From assembly GCA_015847255.1 (NCBI GenBank), contig JADLZK010011196.1, positions 248,001-312,000 on the forward strand: 64,000 bases of DNA, in the 5' to 3' direction. This DNA is from Hyparrhenia diplandra (taxonomy: Eukaryota > Streptophyta > Magnoliopsida > Poales > Poaceae). Positions 37,901 to 49,324 of this stretch are shown here, piece after piece. The translations under genes and the position numbers were made by a program. The notes under the pieces are model-generated. The model had not been told where the DNA came from and did not search any database. It worked only from the letters and a program-made list of their open reading frames with translations. Position 1 is the first letter of the stretch. The number at the start of each line of letters is the position of its first letter.

Positions 37901-37923
37901 CGACCGTGTCGGCTGAGATTTAG
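34913..37923 (+). CDS. CRK2: cysteine-rich receptor-like kinase with two DUF26 domains; one apparent frameshift
   Basis: Exons 34913-35752, 36462-36590, 36677-36816, 36894-37348, 37420-37573, 37657-37923. The start ATG opens a signal peptide (MASHHLLAVAVAAIIAAVSL). The DUF26 motif C-x8-C-x2-C is seen twice: CRGDTNASSCLAC and CTPDQTPAQCHKC. Exon 2 encodes the membrane span. Kinase motifs: GEGGFGAVYK, AVKRL, HRDLKASN, DFG, APEYL. The stop follows TTVSAEI. One base is missing at the GGGG of 35464-35467, between FATG and EADFDQEF; with it restored, exon 1 is one frame. The intron that CRK1 and CRK3 have after the LF motif is absent here (36894-37348 is one exon). It lies tail to tail with CRK3, 1.6 kb away. 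A role in defence or stress sensing at the cell surface is inferred from the family. Confidence 0.9.
36061..36294. mobile_element. Stowaway MITE in CRK2 intron 1
   Basis: The ends CTCCCTCCGTCCCAAAATAA and TTATTTTGGGACGGAGGAG are inverted repeats, with TA on both sides (36059-36060, 36295-36296). It is 234 bp, AT-rich and noncoding. It is typical of grass Stowaway elements, which often sit in introns. Confidence 0.93.
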
Positions 37924-39541
37924 AGATTGCCATGAGAGAGAGAGACAGTACAGTGCAACAAGGTAATTTGTGCAAATAGTACTAGTAGGTAGTACAGGTA
38001 GCTAGATTTTTCTCGTGGTACCATTCCTGTTTTCTTTAGTTCATTGAAGAATGTCTTTTAAATTGTGTTGTTATTTGTTTGACCGCAACATGTACGTAGA
38101 ATCACTACTGTGAGCTCCGTCTGAGTATGCGGGGGTGTTTCTGCTAAATGGCAAGCCAGCGGCTTCACGCGGCGCATGTGACCCAACTGTGCCGGACCAG
38201 GCCACCTGGACACACCACATCAGCATCCATCATGGATCTAGAATGAATCAAAACTCAAGTTTGATGTGCCAAAAATTTATTTTCCAAGTATTTAGAGGGC
38301 ATTTAACGCTAAAATTAGTGTGATTCTTTAATTTTTCTTTCATGTACAATGCTCTACATTATATTAGATTCTCATTGGCAGGGATCCAGCTTCGACTTCT
38401 CGTGGCTCCTTGCAAGAAGTTTGGCTAAATTGGCATGTAATAAATGGATCCTTTCATCGAGTCCAAAGCAGCTAGAACCATTTTTATGGAGGAGGCGGCC
38501 GGTGTCCCATACATGCAATTTCTCTTGCTCCCACTTCACAATTCTAGCTAAAATTATTTACGAAATTATCATTGAGGTTGTTTTTGCCAAATATTATCCA
38601 AAACAGGTTTAGGTCCATTACAAAAGTTACTACAGGTGAGGAGCCGGAGCTCGACCAACTAGGTCTTCTTAGTATTACGTTGCATCTCGCCCAGGCTCCA
38701 CTAAAATCACGGCTCCGCCACTGCGCCACCCGCCTCTCGCCCCTGCCCTCCCCTAATAACTAAGCATGGCACTGGTGAGCTCTGCCGCGACACCCTTGCC
38801 ATTAGTCCAGCCCAAACGTCGTGCCATGGCTGTAGCCCACAGAACCTTCTTTTAGAGCCACCAGTCAATAGATCCTCTATTGCCGGCAAGGTCCTCGTTA
38901 TCTCCGACACCAGCGGTAAGGTTGTTGGGGGGGCCTACTGGGCTGGCCGTGTCGCGCAGTCGTGACAGGGCGAGACCGGTCGCATAATAGACTTTGCGCT
39001 AGCATTACTACAAAAATACGGGCCCTGCGAGTGTCATTGCTGCCCATCTTAGTAGTATATAATTAAAAGAACTGTTGATAATAACAGATATGAATTGTTT
39101 GAAGACATTAGATAGTACTCCCTCTATCCACACATGTAAAGAACTTCTATCCTAATTAATTCACGTGAGTAACGGATTTAAATTAGCAAATCCTGTGATA
39201 TAATATCCCTGTGGTTGAGGTGTTTGATTGAGTGATATATGGTTCTTTTCACTCCCTCCTAGTTGTCCTGAAAATCCCATAAATCCTTGCTTTGTGGAAA
39301 CATAAGTAACGATAATTCCCATAAGTAATGGTAATTCGAATAACCATCTACAGATAAATGTCACAGTTCACTCAGATTTGCTAATTGAAATATATATGTG
39401 ACTTACCTATAATTAGAGGGATAGTGGAAACATAAACTGAAAAGTTAGTAATACAGTCGCTAGAGCATTGCCCTATATTCTGTTTATTCATACAATAATA
39501 ATCTAATTGCTCTGGCAAGTGGCAACATGATGCTTCAAGGC
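37924..39541. other. Spacer between the tail-to-tail CRK2 and CRK3 genes
   Basis: It holds the 3' flanks of both genes. No further gene or defined element was recognised. A degenerate CTCCCTCTATCC word at about 39118 may be a MITE end without its partner. Confidence 0.45.
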
Positions 39542-42500
39542 TCATCTTGGTTCAAATTCTGTAATTGACACTTCATTTGGTGATATCGCCCCTGACGCAA
39601 CATTAGCGGTGGATTGGGAAGCTGTAGGATATGATTCTGAATAGACAGTTGAGTAGTAACCACTCCTGGGAATGAAAAATGCTGGCTTTTGTGGAGCCTG
39701 GAGGGAGGAAGTGCTGCCGCTGAGCATGACGTTTACTGTTGACATCATCGGCCTATCGACTGGGTTGTCCTGAACACACAGTAAGCCGATATGGACATAT
39801 TTCAGCATCTGTTGCGCAGGAGCTTGGCTTCTCAGAGATGGGTCCATAATCTCCACAATTGTTCCCATGGTCCAGTGCTCCCAAACCTGTATCAATTATC
39901 AAATGCAAATTTTGTTAGTGTTTCTGAAGCAAAGTACTTGTGTAGGGAGTTTTGGGATAGGAATGTCCTACAAGACTTAAGAGATCAATAGACTCCTCGA
40001 TGTTAAAGGAACCACTGCTTCTTCTTCCGGTTAAGATTTCAAGAATCAAGATGCCAAAGCTGAAAACATCGGACTTTATAGAATAGTGACCACGCATTGC
40101 GTACTCGGGTGCCATATACCCACTGCAACATGAAGGGAAATTCATTCTAGTCAAGAGAAGAGGCATGGAGCTAGAAAGACGAAAAGCATAACAATAAATG
40201 GTACTAAAAAGTGTTATATTTTTCTCTTCTTTGCACGCCAGTTTTAGGTAAGTGGATGGGAGGCATGGTGCCCCCTAGTTTGGAAGTAGACTTACTATGT
40301 TCCAACCACATGACTTGTAACCTCGCGCGATTGATCCCTTCCAAATAGCCTAGCCAGGCCAAAATCAGAAATCTTAGGAGTATAATCAGAGTCTAAAAGA
40401 ATGTTGCCTGCTTTAAGGTCCCGGTGAATAATCTTCAATTGAGAATCTTCATGGAGATACTGTAATCCTCTGGCAATTCCATTTATTATCTTGACTCTCT
40501 TCCCCAATCTAGCTCCTTGTTTTTCTCAGGATCTGGCAGTTGAACAAGATATTAAGCTCATGTCAGAAATGTTAAATTCTGATACAACTTATGCTATCGG
40601 AAACATATTATTACAAAAATAGTACCGAAAAGTATGGTATCGATGCTTCTATTGGGCATGTATTCATACACAAGTAATTTCTCATGTTCTTGCAGGCAAA
40701 CACCAACAAGCCTAACAAGATTCTTGTGTTGAAGCTTGGCAACCAAAACAAGCTCATTTTTGAGCTCTTGTATTCCTTGCCCCGAACTCTGTGAAAGCCT
40801 CTTCACTGCAATTTCTTGACCATCAGGAAGGACGCCCTGCGCAAGCGTGAACCTTCAGTTGCTGAAAATGAAAATGCTTTATGAATTGGGCTAGTATGAG
40901 TGGCACCTTATAGACAACACCAAAACCTCCTTCACCAAGCCTATTGCTCTCATCGAAGTTACTGATTGCAGCGCGTAAAGTTGATATATCGAGAAGAAGG
41001 GAATCGATGCTTTCATTGTCCCCAACATTAGTTGAATCTGTCAGAATATAGTGACAACACAATATATAAACGTTCACATATAATCTCCTTGAGATTTATT
41101 ATAAGTAAAAAACGAAAACTAAACGTAATCAAATACATAACATCCCTTTATATGTCAAGTAGTGCATTGGTTCACATACTCTCTTGCAAATTTGTTCACA
41201 ATTCCAAATTGTCAAGACAACTTACCCGATGGTGTCTGCTCCCTTGCTGGTCTCCTCCTCCAGAAGAAACAGAGACAAGCAGTACTGATAGCTAGCACCG
41301 CAGCAACTATGGGAAGTGCAATTGCTAAGACTATTCCTGTTTTATGTCTGGTTCTTCCTGTAAACAAAGGCCACAAGCTTCATTAAACAATTCAATCACA
41401 ATGTAAAAATTAGTAAAACAACATATCTTACTTCAATCAAATATCTTTTGGAAAGATACATAGACTCAATCACTTGCAAGAGACTTTGGAGTACAAGCAC
41501 TGAGAACCTTAGTGCTGCCAGGCCCAGAGATCAAGAAAATCAACTACTAGCAGAGTAGCAGTGTGATGCTTCGCAATATTTTATTGTCGAAAAGTTCAAA
41601 TAGGAACAAAACAAAGTTAACTTTATGACAAAATCTTATCTCTTATGACCCTTTTCTAATTAATAGATCATTGGAGTGGACCATGGGATGGTTTAAACAC
41701 TTAACTTTGAGTAGTGCCTACTGCCTACTTAACCCCATTGGAAGCGCAACTAACCACATTGTTTTGTTGGCAGACAGACTTCACTATGCTAAATGGAAAA
41801 TGCAAGCACGTTTGAAATGTAGTAATGGCCAACTTTTTCATTCACGATTCTTTTAAAACAAATCTGGTTCAATGCCAAGATACACATATCTGGGTTTTTT
41901 TTAAGCATGAAAGGACAGGAAAACATTTTCCTCCAGCCTTTGCATTAAGTAGAAGGTGAAGAACTACAAGTTCATACACTGTGTCTAAATAAGCTCCCAG
42001 GAAACATAAAAAAAGAAAAGGTGAAAGAAGATGAAAAATACTGCACAACAGTTGCCACATATGTGTTTTTTTTTGTGCGTACATATTCTACGCGTCATTA
42101 AGTCAAACGAGTTGTAAGTGATAGTGACGGGACTGCATAGATGTGTGTCAAGATAATGTAAGAAAACTCTGCATACAAGGTTACGTGTCCTCTACTAAAT
42201 CTGTTGACAGTATAATAGTGTGATTCCCAAAGAATTAGAACGTGTATAAGCTGAATTCAGTTGTTTACTTCGAATTATCAATTCCATAGTCGAATGAAAC
42301 TAGAATCTTGGCCATGTTTTTATTTTGTGTTCTTGAGACGCGCATGCCTGTTCTAGAATCTGATTTGGAGGGCTGGGCCGACCTAGTGCTAAAATTGCAG
42401 ATTTAGCGAATTTGTGTTTGACATCTCACCTGGTGGTGTTGCCGTCGGCGTCACGTTAACTGGAACAGGAGGTGGCGCCGGCGCCGGTGACGGAGAGAGC

Positions 42501-43311
42501 GACGATGGTGCGGAAAGCCGTAGCGTCGGTCCGCCCGTGAAGAAAGGATACACCTCGTACCTGAAATTGCAGCGTACTCCAAGAACCCTGCCGCCCGCTG
42601 AGGTACTGCGGCATTAATCCAAGTATATCGCCAAGGCATCGCCGGCAGTCGGCCGGCGTCATGTCCGGCGTGCACTGCGTGAGGCCATAGATGGTGGTGT
42701 CGGTGGCATCGAACGCCTCCTCCCCGTGGCGAACATCCTGGTAGAGTTCGCCGCCGCGTAGTCGCCGGTGGCATTGAGGAGCACGCGGACGGCGGCGTCG
42801 AACACCTTGACCGGCGAGCTGACGTTCTGCGAGCTCATGAGGATGAGGTTGTTGCCGTTGCCGGTGGTGTCGTCCAGGAAGTCCGTGTTGGAGAAGCGGA
42901 GGTAGCAGCCGTCGTAGTAGACGGTGGCGTCCTTGTTGAAGGCGCACAGCTGCTGCGCGCTCTGGAAGGCGGTGGTGACGCAGGACCCGCACGCCGTGGC
43001 GTTGGCGTCCCCGCGGCAGAGCGCCAGCGCGTACACGGTGTCTGGGAGGACGCCGATGCTGCCCTTGGCGAAGAGCGCCCGGGACGACGAGGCGTTCCTG
43101 GAGAGCGCCGTGGCGAGGCTTGCGAGGTTGGACTGGTACGTGCTGTTGGCCGTGTAGTTGCCGGTGTTCCCACAGACCTGCCATGGCTGCGCCTGCGCGG
43201 TTGCTCGTGGCGAAAGGAGGAGGAGGAGAGAGGCGAGGAAGAGGAAGAGGAGGTGGCCCGCGGCGAGGCGCGGGCGGCGCCGCGACCCCGCGCCGCCGTG
43301 GACATACACAT
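39542..43311 (-). CDS. CRK3: cysteine-rich receptor-like kinase with two DUF26 domains; several apparent frameshifts
   Basis: Exons (minus): 43311-42430, 41357-41226, 41037-40907, 40836-40626, 40532-40296, 40122-39972, 39886-39542; all sites are GT-AG and the phases match CRK2. The signal peptide core is HLLFLFLASLLLLL. DUF26 motifs: CRGDANATACGSC and CTPDMTPADCRRC. The span IVLALALP-like segment is in exon 2. The kinase has GEGGFGVVYK, AVKRL, HRDLKAGN (Gly for the usual Ser), DFG, APEYAM and RPMMSTV. Frame breaks: between ATG and the signal peptide (43265-43305), GGGG at 42722-42725, about 42588-42598, and 40500-40506 (between LDWG and KRVKI). All but the third need exactly one added base. 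Either consensus errors or a decaying gene would explain this. It is the closest local relative of CRK2. Confidence 0.88.
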
Positions 43312-43380
43312 GGCGCCAGCGGCGGCTTCTTGTGCGTGGTGACTGTCTAACTGGCAGGGGAGGGGCGATTAAATTTAAGA

Positions 43381-43390
43381 CTTATATAAG
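43381..43390 (-). promoter_or_regulatory. Probable TATA box of CRK3
   Basis: CTTATATAAG is palindromic and lies about 70 bp upstream of the ATG at 43311, giving a leader of roughly 40 bases. Confidence 0.6.
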
Positions 43391-43448
43391 TGGGTAGTGC
43401 CGTCTGCGTAGCAGAGGGTTTGGTGAATGGTTTGACTAAAATGTAGTA

Positions 43449-43668
43449 CTCCAGCCGTTTCAAATTATAATTCGTTTGACTTTTTAACCTCAAGTTTGAC
43501 CACTCGTTTTATTAAAAAAATATGTAAACATAATTAAATTTAAGGCATTCTTAAGGACCTTTGTTTAATAAATCATGCCACAACAAAAGTTGAGATATTT
43601 TGAATAAGACGCAGTGGTCAAACTTAGGTTTAAAAAGTCAAACGAACTACAATTTAGAACGGATTTAG
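43449..43668. mobile_element. Diverged Stowaway-like MITE
   Basis: The ends CTCCAGCCGTTTCAAATTAT and the complement of CAATTTAGAACGGATTTAG pair imperfectly, followed inward by TTCGTTTGAC and its inverse GTCAAACGAA. TA flanks both sides. It is 220 bp, just upstream of CRK3. Confidence 0.75.
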
Positions 43669-43765
43669 TAGCAGCCTGGGGGCCACAGGCTCGCCTTGAT
43701 CTTGCCGATCCCAGGCAAGTCTAGCCGCCACAGCCTTTTGCAGTGAGAAAATACGCCACAGCTTC

Positions 43766-44048
43766 GAGCATCTCCAAGAGACTAGTCAAATAATTAAATT
43801 TTTAATGTTAAATTTGGCTATTACTAAGAAAAAAATTCCCAACAACAGACTCTCCATATGACTATACAAAATGGCTAGCTTCTCATCCTATCTTATTCGC
43901 TCTCTACTTTTTGGATAGCCTACCTCATTAGCTATCCTTTACAGAGTCTCTTGGAGCACTCTAGTATTTTTTTTTGTCAAATCTATTTTCGAGAGTAGCT
44001 AAACCATCAAATTTGACTAGTCTATTTGGCTAATCTCTTGAAGATGCT
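43766..44048. mobile_element. MITE with GAGCATCTCC-type ends
   Basis: It begins GAGCATCTCCAAGAGACTAG and ends with the inverse ATTTGACTAGTCTATTTGGC...CTCTTGAAGATGCT. AT-rich and noncoding. The termini resemble PIF/Harbinger (Tourist-like) MITEs. It abuts a second similar element. Confidence 0.65.
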
Positions 44049-44317
44049 TAAGAGCTCTTGCATATTCGATGAGTTAGCTAAAAAAAAAAACTTCGTCAAA
44101 ACTCGGATCCAATAGACTCTTTATTTTTCTCAACTAGCTATCCCGTTTTCTATTTCCTCTCTCTTGCTAGCCAAATATAGAAGACATGTCCCGCCAGTCA
44201 TCTCCCCCCGCTCGGTGCATGTTGGATTTGTTTATCTTTTTGCTAGCTATTTCATTTTACATAATAGCTAATTAGGATTTTAGCTACTCATAGATACAAG
44301 AGCTCTTGGAGATGCCC
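44049..44317. mobile_element. Second adjoining MITE
   Basis: AGAGCTCTTGCATATTCGAT at the left pairs with ATAGATACAAGAGCTCTT at the right, with TAGCTA words just inside both. Noncoding. The left edge overlaps the terminus of the preceding MITE, so the exact border is uncertain. Confidence 0.6.
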
Positions 44318-44499
44318 TTACCCAATCCTCGTCTAGCGGTTGACTGCTAGTTAGCTAACTCGTGGTCGATCTAACCACGACGTTGCCTTCCTTAGCTACA
44401 ACGCTCTTTTTCCTCAGCTTCCTTCCTTTTTTCCCTCTTTTTGCATGTGCTAATGTCAACAAACTCGTGGTCGATCCGACCACGACGCTGCCTTCCTAC

Positions 44500-45150
44500 A
44501 ACTGGGGATCTTCATACGGCTCGGTACGCTGATTGTGTCTTCAATGAAGACCATTTCCCAAGCATTAGGGAGACATCGTCATCTAGAAGAATGCTAAGAA
44601 ATTGAACGGAAAGCAACCGGGTTGCAATCTTTAGACCCACGCACCGTGAAAACTGAACTAGAAGTTCAGAGGATCATACATTTGCAAAGTCTCGCAAATA
44701 AGCTGCTAGATGCCTTCACTGATCATAAAAGAGTGACAAGGTCGTATATACCTATAGTAAATGCGCCAGAGAGAGTTCAGGTACCCCAGAAAGATACCAA
44801 CTCTACAGTCTCCACCAATCCTAGGAAAAGGAGGAGACCTCCGGGTGTGAAAGGTCCTAAATGGCTAGAGGGGGGTGAGCAAGAGAAGTCTCTAGAGTTT
44901 AGAGTATGTTAGACTCTAGTGAGCAAGAAAAGTCTCTAGAGTGTAGTGGACATATCTAGGGAGGAAAAAAACTAGAGGAGATATTTGGGGAGTGCTACTC
45001 ATAGCCTCTCCCTATAAATAGGGGCTAGCCCCATTGTAAAAGGCATCTATGAAATTGACTCAATAATAGAGAGTCTCCATTCCTTCCAACATTCTTTCTG
45101 TGCTTCTTGTGTGCTTAGTGGTTCGTGGTTCTACGACGGATTCTTAACGT
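44500..45150 (+). mobile_element. Ty1/Copia retrotransposon remnant: end of pol and part of an LTR
   Basis: Broken plus-strand frames give the Copia polyprotein linker between integrase and reverse transcriptase: FNEDHFPS, GLQSLDPRTVKTELEVQRII, LANKLLDAFTDHKRVT, SYIPIVNAPERVQVP. A stretch starting TGTTAGACTCTAG at 44907 then resembles an LTR, with CTATAAATAGGGG near 45002 as its promoter. Most of the element is missing and the frames contain stops, so it is inactive. Confidence 0.75.
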
Positions 45151-45614
45151 CACCTAGTTATAATGCATAGAAAAAAATACATCTAGAAAAGCCAAAACGA
45201 CCTATAATTTGAAAGAAATAGCATTTTGATTGGACGAAACCTATGTGAAAAATGTGGTATCCACGAGGCATTGTTGGGCTAGTCTCCGGATCGAGAGGAT
45301 TGAACATTTGAAGCTTGCGCCACAGCCATTGAGCCGAGATTTATGTCTAGTAGCGGTTCAACGAATTAAAAATACTTTTCCAAAACTTTTCAAAAACTGA
45401 ATACATATAAAGCAGAGCATCCAGCCCGCCCACCCGCACCGACAACCCGCAGCTAGAGCATACGAGGTGCTCCCCGTCCCCACCCCGGGTTTGCTTCTCC
45501 TGCCCCAGGCTCCCCGTCGGCGCCGCTATCAGATTCGGGTCATCCGTCGCCTTCGTACACTTTACCCCGAACCCTGTCAACACCGCAGACGAACCCGACT
45601 TCGCCGCCTCTCCA

Positions 45615-46163
45615 TTGCTCCGTGAGCGTGCCCCTGGCTCCCAGCGCAGCCACCGCCATGCTGACTTAGCTCTATTTGCTATTCCTGCAACTATCGCACA
45701 ACGGAGTGCTCCCATGTCTTCGCAACACATCCAGCTTCCTGCTCAGGGCATTGGGAAGGGAGGCAAGCAGCACTCCGCCGATGCTCCTGTATTTGCTTCC
45801 AGTAAGGCCATGGTGTACATGGAGATGCAACCGCCGTTAGGCTTCAAGACTGTTATCTGCAAGTACTGAAAGCAGAGCAAGTGCCTAAGTTCAGATCGGT
45901 GTTAATTTGATCACGGAGAGGAAGAGCGTCTCAAGGTTGATTCAGGAGCTCACAGAATGTACCAAGCAAATGAAGCTGCTGGTGAGGATGAGGCGGAAAG
46001 GCGTGCTAGGAAATACAAGACATCCATGTGTAAGAATTGGCGGCCAGATGATCCAATGGCGTGCCCCTACGGTGTTAACTGTGTGTTTGCTCACGGTCCC
46101 CAGGACATCCGGACTGCCAGCCAACCGTCTCTAGCTCTAGTCTGCAGCTTCTATGTCGTATGA
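45615..46163 (+). pseudogene. CCCH-type zinc-finger protein pseudogene
   Basis: A single frame runs from about 45615 (likely ATG at 45715, MSSQHIQLPAQGIGKGGKQ) to 46163 and is interrupted by two in-frame stops. The first finger reads FKTVICKY-stop-KQSKCLSSDRC-stop-FDHGEE. The second finger is clean: YKTSMCKNWRPDDPMACPYG, then CVFAHG. The pattern fits the C-x(7-9)-C-x(4-6)-C-x3-H fingers of plant RNA-binding CCCH proteins. No intron is seen inside. It may be a retrocopy, but no clear poly(A) tail or TSD was found. The sequence after 46163 looks like 3'UTR. Confidence 0.8.
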
Positions 46164-47223
46164 AAGGCTTGCCCTCGCCACGGTTGTCAACTCCGGCATG
46201 CCATTTGATCTTGAGTCAGAGACTCAGAGGTGATGATCAAGACAATGCGGTCATGTGGCTGCCTCAAGAAGAAAATGTGTGATGATGCAGCAGGGCTATG
46301 TGAAAATATTGTGATGCACGTGTTCAGTTCTCAGTTTCTGTCTTTGTCTTGCTATTAGCTTCTGGTTGTCTGAAACATGTTCTATGATGTCATATCTTTT
46401 GGGCGGGTAGTTTATTTTCTGAACCGTTGCTGTTGGTAGCTCCGAGTCAGGCAGTTAACGAACAGATGTGTGCCCTTGTAACGGTGTTTCTCAACTCAAG
46501 TAATAACAGAATTGTGAATTCGTCTCTGAAACTCTATTCCGTTCTCTATTATTCTTCAGTTGTTCTTCTCGGAGTCCTATATATCCACTCAGTTATCCGT
46601 CACAGTTCTAATTCAGAACTTGATACAAGGTGAGGCGAAGACAGAAGGTGTCTTTCTGATGCTGTGGGTTCAGTTTTAGGAACTTTGGGGGGGGGGGACT
46701 TGAAGGATCTCTCAGTTTGGCCAGTTCGGATTCATTTTTGCCTCGTCTGTTACTTTTTTTCTGATGATGCTTGTGAAAATATGAGGTCTAGGTAGAATTC
46801 TGTGAACAGCTTTGATGCTCAGTGCATAGCCGGTTGTCTGTAACCATGTGTGACTGTTAGATGCCCCATGAGGTGCACAAAAGTGACCCTGCAGCATTAA
46901 AGAATTAAAATGTTATGAATTCCAGTATATTCATCACCAACATGCTGGCAACAGCTGGGACCTGGGAAATGCGCATGATACAGATCACAAGAATAGAGTA
47001 AGTAAACCCCGGAGCACCGCAAGAAACAGAAAAGGGGCTCGTGGCATGTGCTGCATGACATGGGCCCAACAGTCAGGTATTGTTCCTCACATGATATATG
47101 GTACAGAATTGGTTCACAATTTCACAAACACGGATCAGAACATAGCACCCCAAAGACACACGCAATGCGAGTTAAATCATCACAATCACTGGATGCCTCT
47201 ACAGTACCTAAATCACTATCTCG
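46164..47223. other. Spacer after the CCCH pseudogene
   Basis: Probably 3'UTR-derived sequence of the pseudogene followed by AT-rich DNA. A run of 10 G lies at about 46688-46697. No gene recognised. Confidence 0.4.
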
Positions 47224-47511
47224 TTAAATAGCGTCGGGTCTTTACGGACGCTATTTATTAGCGCTATAAGCGCCGTATAGCGGCGGGCAGCTAAGCGCAT
47301 AGCGTCGTCGGTTGTTGCCGCCGCTATAGCGAATAATAGCGGCGCTATAGCGCCAATAAGCGGCGCGAATAGCGACGCTATAGTGCGAATAAGCGGCGCT
47401 ATAGCTCAAATAGCGCGTGGCGCGAATAAGCGCGAAAAAGTGTGATAGCCGGCGTGAGTTGCTCCGCCGCCGCTATAGCACGCTATAGCGCCGCTATAGC
47501 GCGCTATTTAA
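47224..47511. repeat. GCTATAGC-rich palindromic element
   Basis: A 288-bp block bounded by TTAAATAGCG and its inverse CGCTATTTAA. The palindrome CTATAG occurs seven times, mostly as GCGCTATAGCGC-like units, separated by AATAAGCGGCG words. It has no coding content and looks like a small terminal-inverted-repeat element made almost wholly of short palindromes. A TSD was not evident. Confidence 0.65.
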
Positions 47512-47579
47512 AACGTGTTCATTCCTGTAGGGAGAGCCAGCCACCCGTCTGCTCTTCATTAGTCTCCACAGGCTAGAGT

Positions 47580-49290
47580 AATTGAATCAATCTCCTGTTT
47601 TCGTAAAAAGCAACATCAGTTGGAACTTTTGCCCGGCTCCCCGGCGCCCGCTCCCGCGGCGACTCGGGGGCACCTCCTCCACCCGGCTAGGGCCCCGCCG
47701 CCGGCTCCCCCTCCGGCCGCCGCCGCCGCCCTTCGCGCCGCGGTGGCGGCGGCCACCGGCCTCGCCCTCAAAAAGGGGCACCGCCCCGGCCACTTCTCCG
47801 TCTCCTCCCCGACCCCCGCCTCCCCCCCTCCTCGCAAACCGCCGGCGAGCTCTCCGGCTGGGGGGCGGCCGGCCCGGCCGGATCCGCCCGAGCGACGCGT
47901 CCCCTCCTCCGCGCCGTTTCGCGTGCTCCTTCGCCCGGCGGTGACGCCGGGCCGGCGGTGATGGCTCGGTGGCCGGGCCTTGGCCGGCGGTGGGTGGCCG
48001 AATCCGGCCCCCGCCCCGGATCTCGACGCCGGCCGCCGCCCTCCCGCCCCCCCATCCCGCCTCCTCCTTCATCGGGGCGTCCCGGGTCCGCGGGGCGGCG
48101 GCGGCGGCCTTTGGGGTCGGTTCGGCCTCTCCCTACTGCGGCGCCCTTGGGAGGTGCGTGGCTGGCGACCTTGGGGCAGCAAAGTGGCGTCGCTGATCCT
48201 CCGCCGTGGTGGAAGGGCGAAAGCTTCGGACAACGGTGACGCCGTGCGCCATGGACCTCCTTGAGGCGTCGTCGTTCTTCCACACGCAGCGGCGCTGGCG
48301 GGATCGGTGACCCGTCCCTTCCTTCACTGGCCCGTGCCGGTGGTGGCGCCGCCGTGGTGGTGGGCCGAGGTGGATCCGGGCGTGCATCCGCGGTTTCGTG
48401 GTGGCGCCGCATGCATACCGAGCCTTCTCACCCGGCATGGACGTTGGAGGCGGATTCGTGCTACTTGTCGTGGGTGGTGGTCCATCTTGCGGCCCACGGT
48501 CGAAAGACCTTTGGTGCTCTCTTCGGCGTTGTCGGCGTTCGCTAACGTCGATTTCCTTCTGAAGGCAATGCTTGAGCATTCCGCAGATCTCTACGGCCGT
48601 CGTCCCCCTTCATGGTCGGTTTGCTCGCCCCGGCGATTCTTTGGTGCTTCATGTTTACCTCTCCCGGTGTGTCTAGCATGTCGTGTATGCGCACCTCTAG
48701 TGGTTCTCGTTCCGGCGGATGCTTTGCCGCCGAGGTGCTCTTCATTGTGCGGGCGGATGCTTTGCCGCCGCGTTTCTAGGTCGTATCCGGCGGGTGCTTT
48801 GCCGTCTTTCACGAGCTTGCGTTTCGGCGTCGGCGTGCTACCGAGGTCGCGGTCGTCCACGAGCTTGCGTTTCCGGTATGTTGCCGAGGTCGCGATCGTT
48901 CTGAGCTTGCGTTTCGCGTGCACGCGGGCCGCCGAGGTCGCGGTCGTCTATGGCGGATGCTTTCCGTCGGAGCGGTCGCCCTCTTCCGACGATGATGCTT
49001 TGCCGCCGTGGTTGGTTGGACGGATGCTTGGCCGTCGGCTCTCTAGCGGATGCTTTGCCGCTTTTATCGTTACCTTTGTACAATCGCTAGCCACCGGGTG
49101 TTGTGTTTTGGTTGTAATAGGATCAGCTTTTGGGGTTGTTAGATGGAGGGTTCGCCCCACCCCTCACCACCATTTGCTTGCTGTTTGTTTGTGCCCGTGT
49201 GTTTCGTGAGTAATCTGTGGATTACTTGCGAATCATTTGTAAACTTCCCACTTCTCTTAATGAAATACGTGCCGATGGTACTTCCTTTTA
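47580..49290 (+). mobile_element. GC-rich LINE-like block
   Basis: Very GC-rich DNA with frames open on several strands but no known domain. It passes into a region of short repeats and ends TAATGAAATACGTGCCGATG, a style of end found on grass non-LTR elements. No poly(A) or TSD was seen, so the boundaries are approximate. It lies directly downstream of the truncated PPR gene. Confidence 0.4.
48700..49070 (+). repeat. Degenerate short repeats inside the GC-rich block
   Basis: GCGGATGCTTTGCCGCCG and variants recur at about 48717, 48752, 48953, 48980, 49021 and 49049. GAGCTTGCGTTTC with following GCCGAGGTCGCG(G/A)TCGT recurs at about 48819, 48861 and 48903. Two interleaved minisatellite-like units. 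Confidence 0.7.
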
Positions 49291-49324
49291 TTCAGCTTAT
49301 TCGACCACTTGTCTAGCTGCCTGG

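Noticed and set aside
47582..49209. Overlapping open frames of up to 300 residues
   Set aside because: Open on several frames at once in GC-rich repeated DNA, with no conserved motif.
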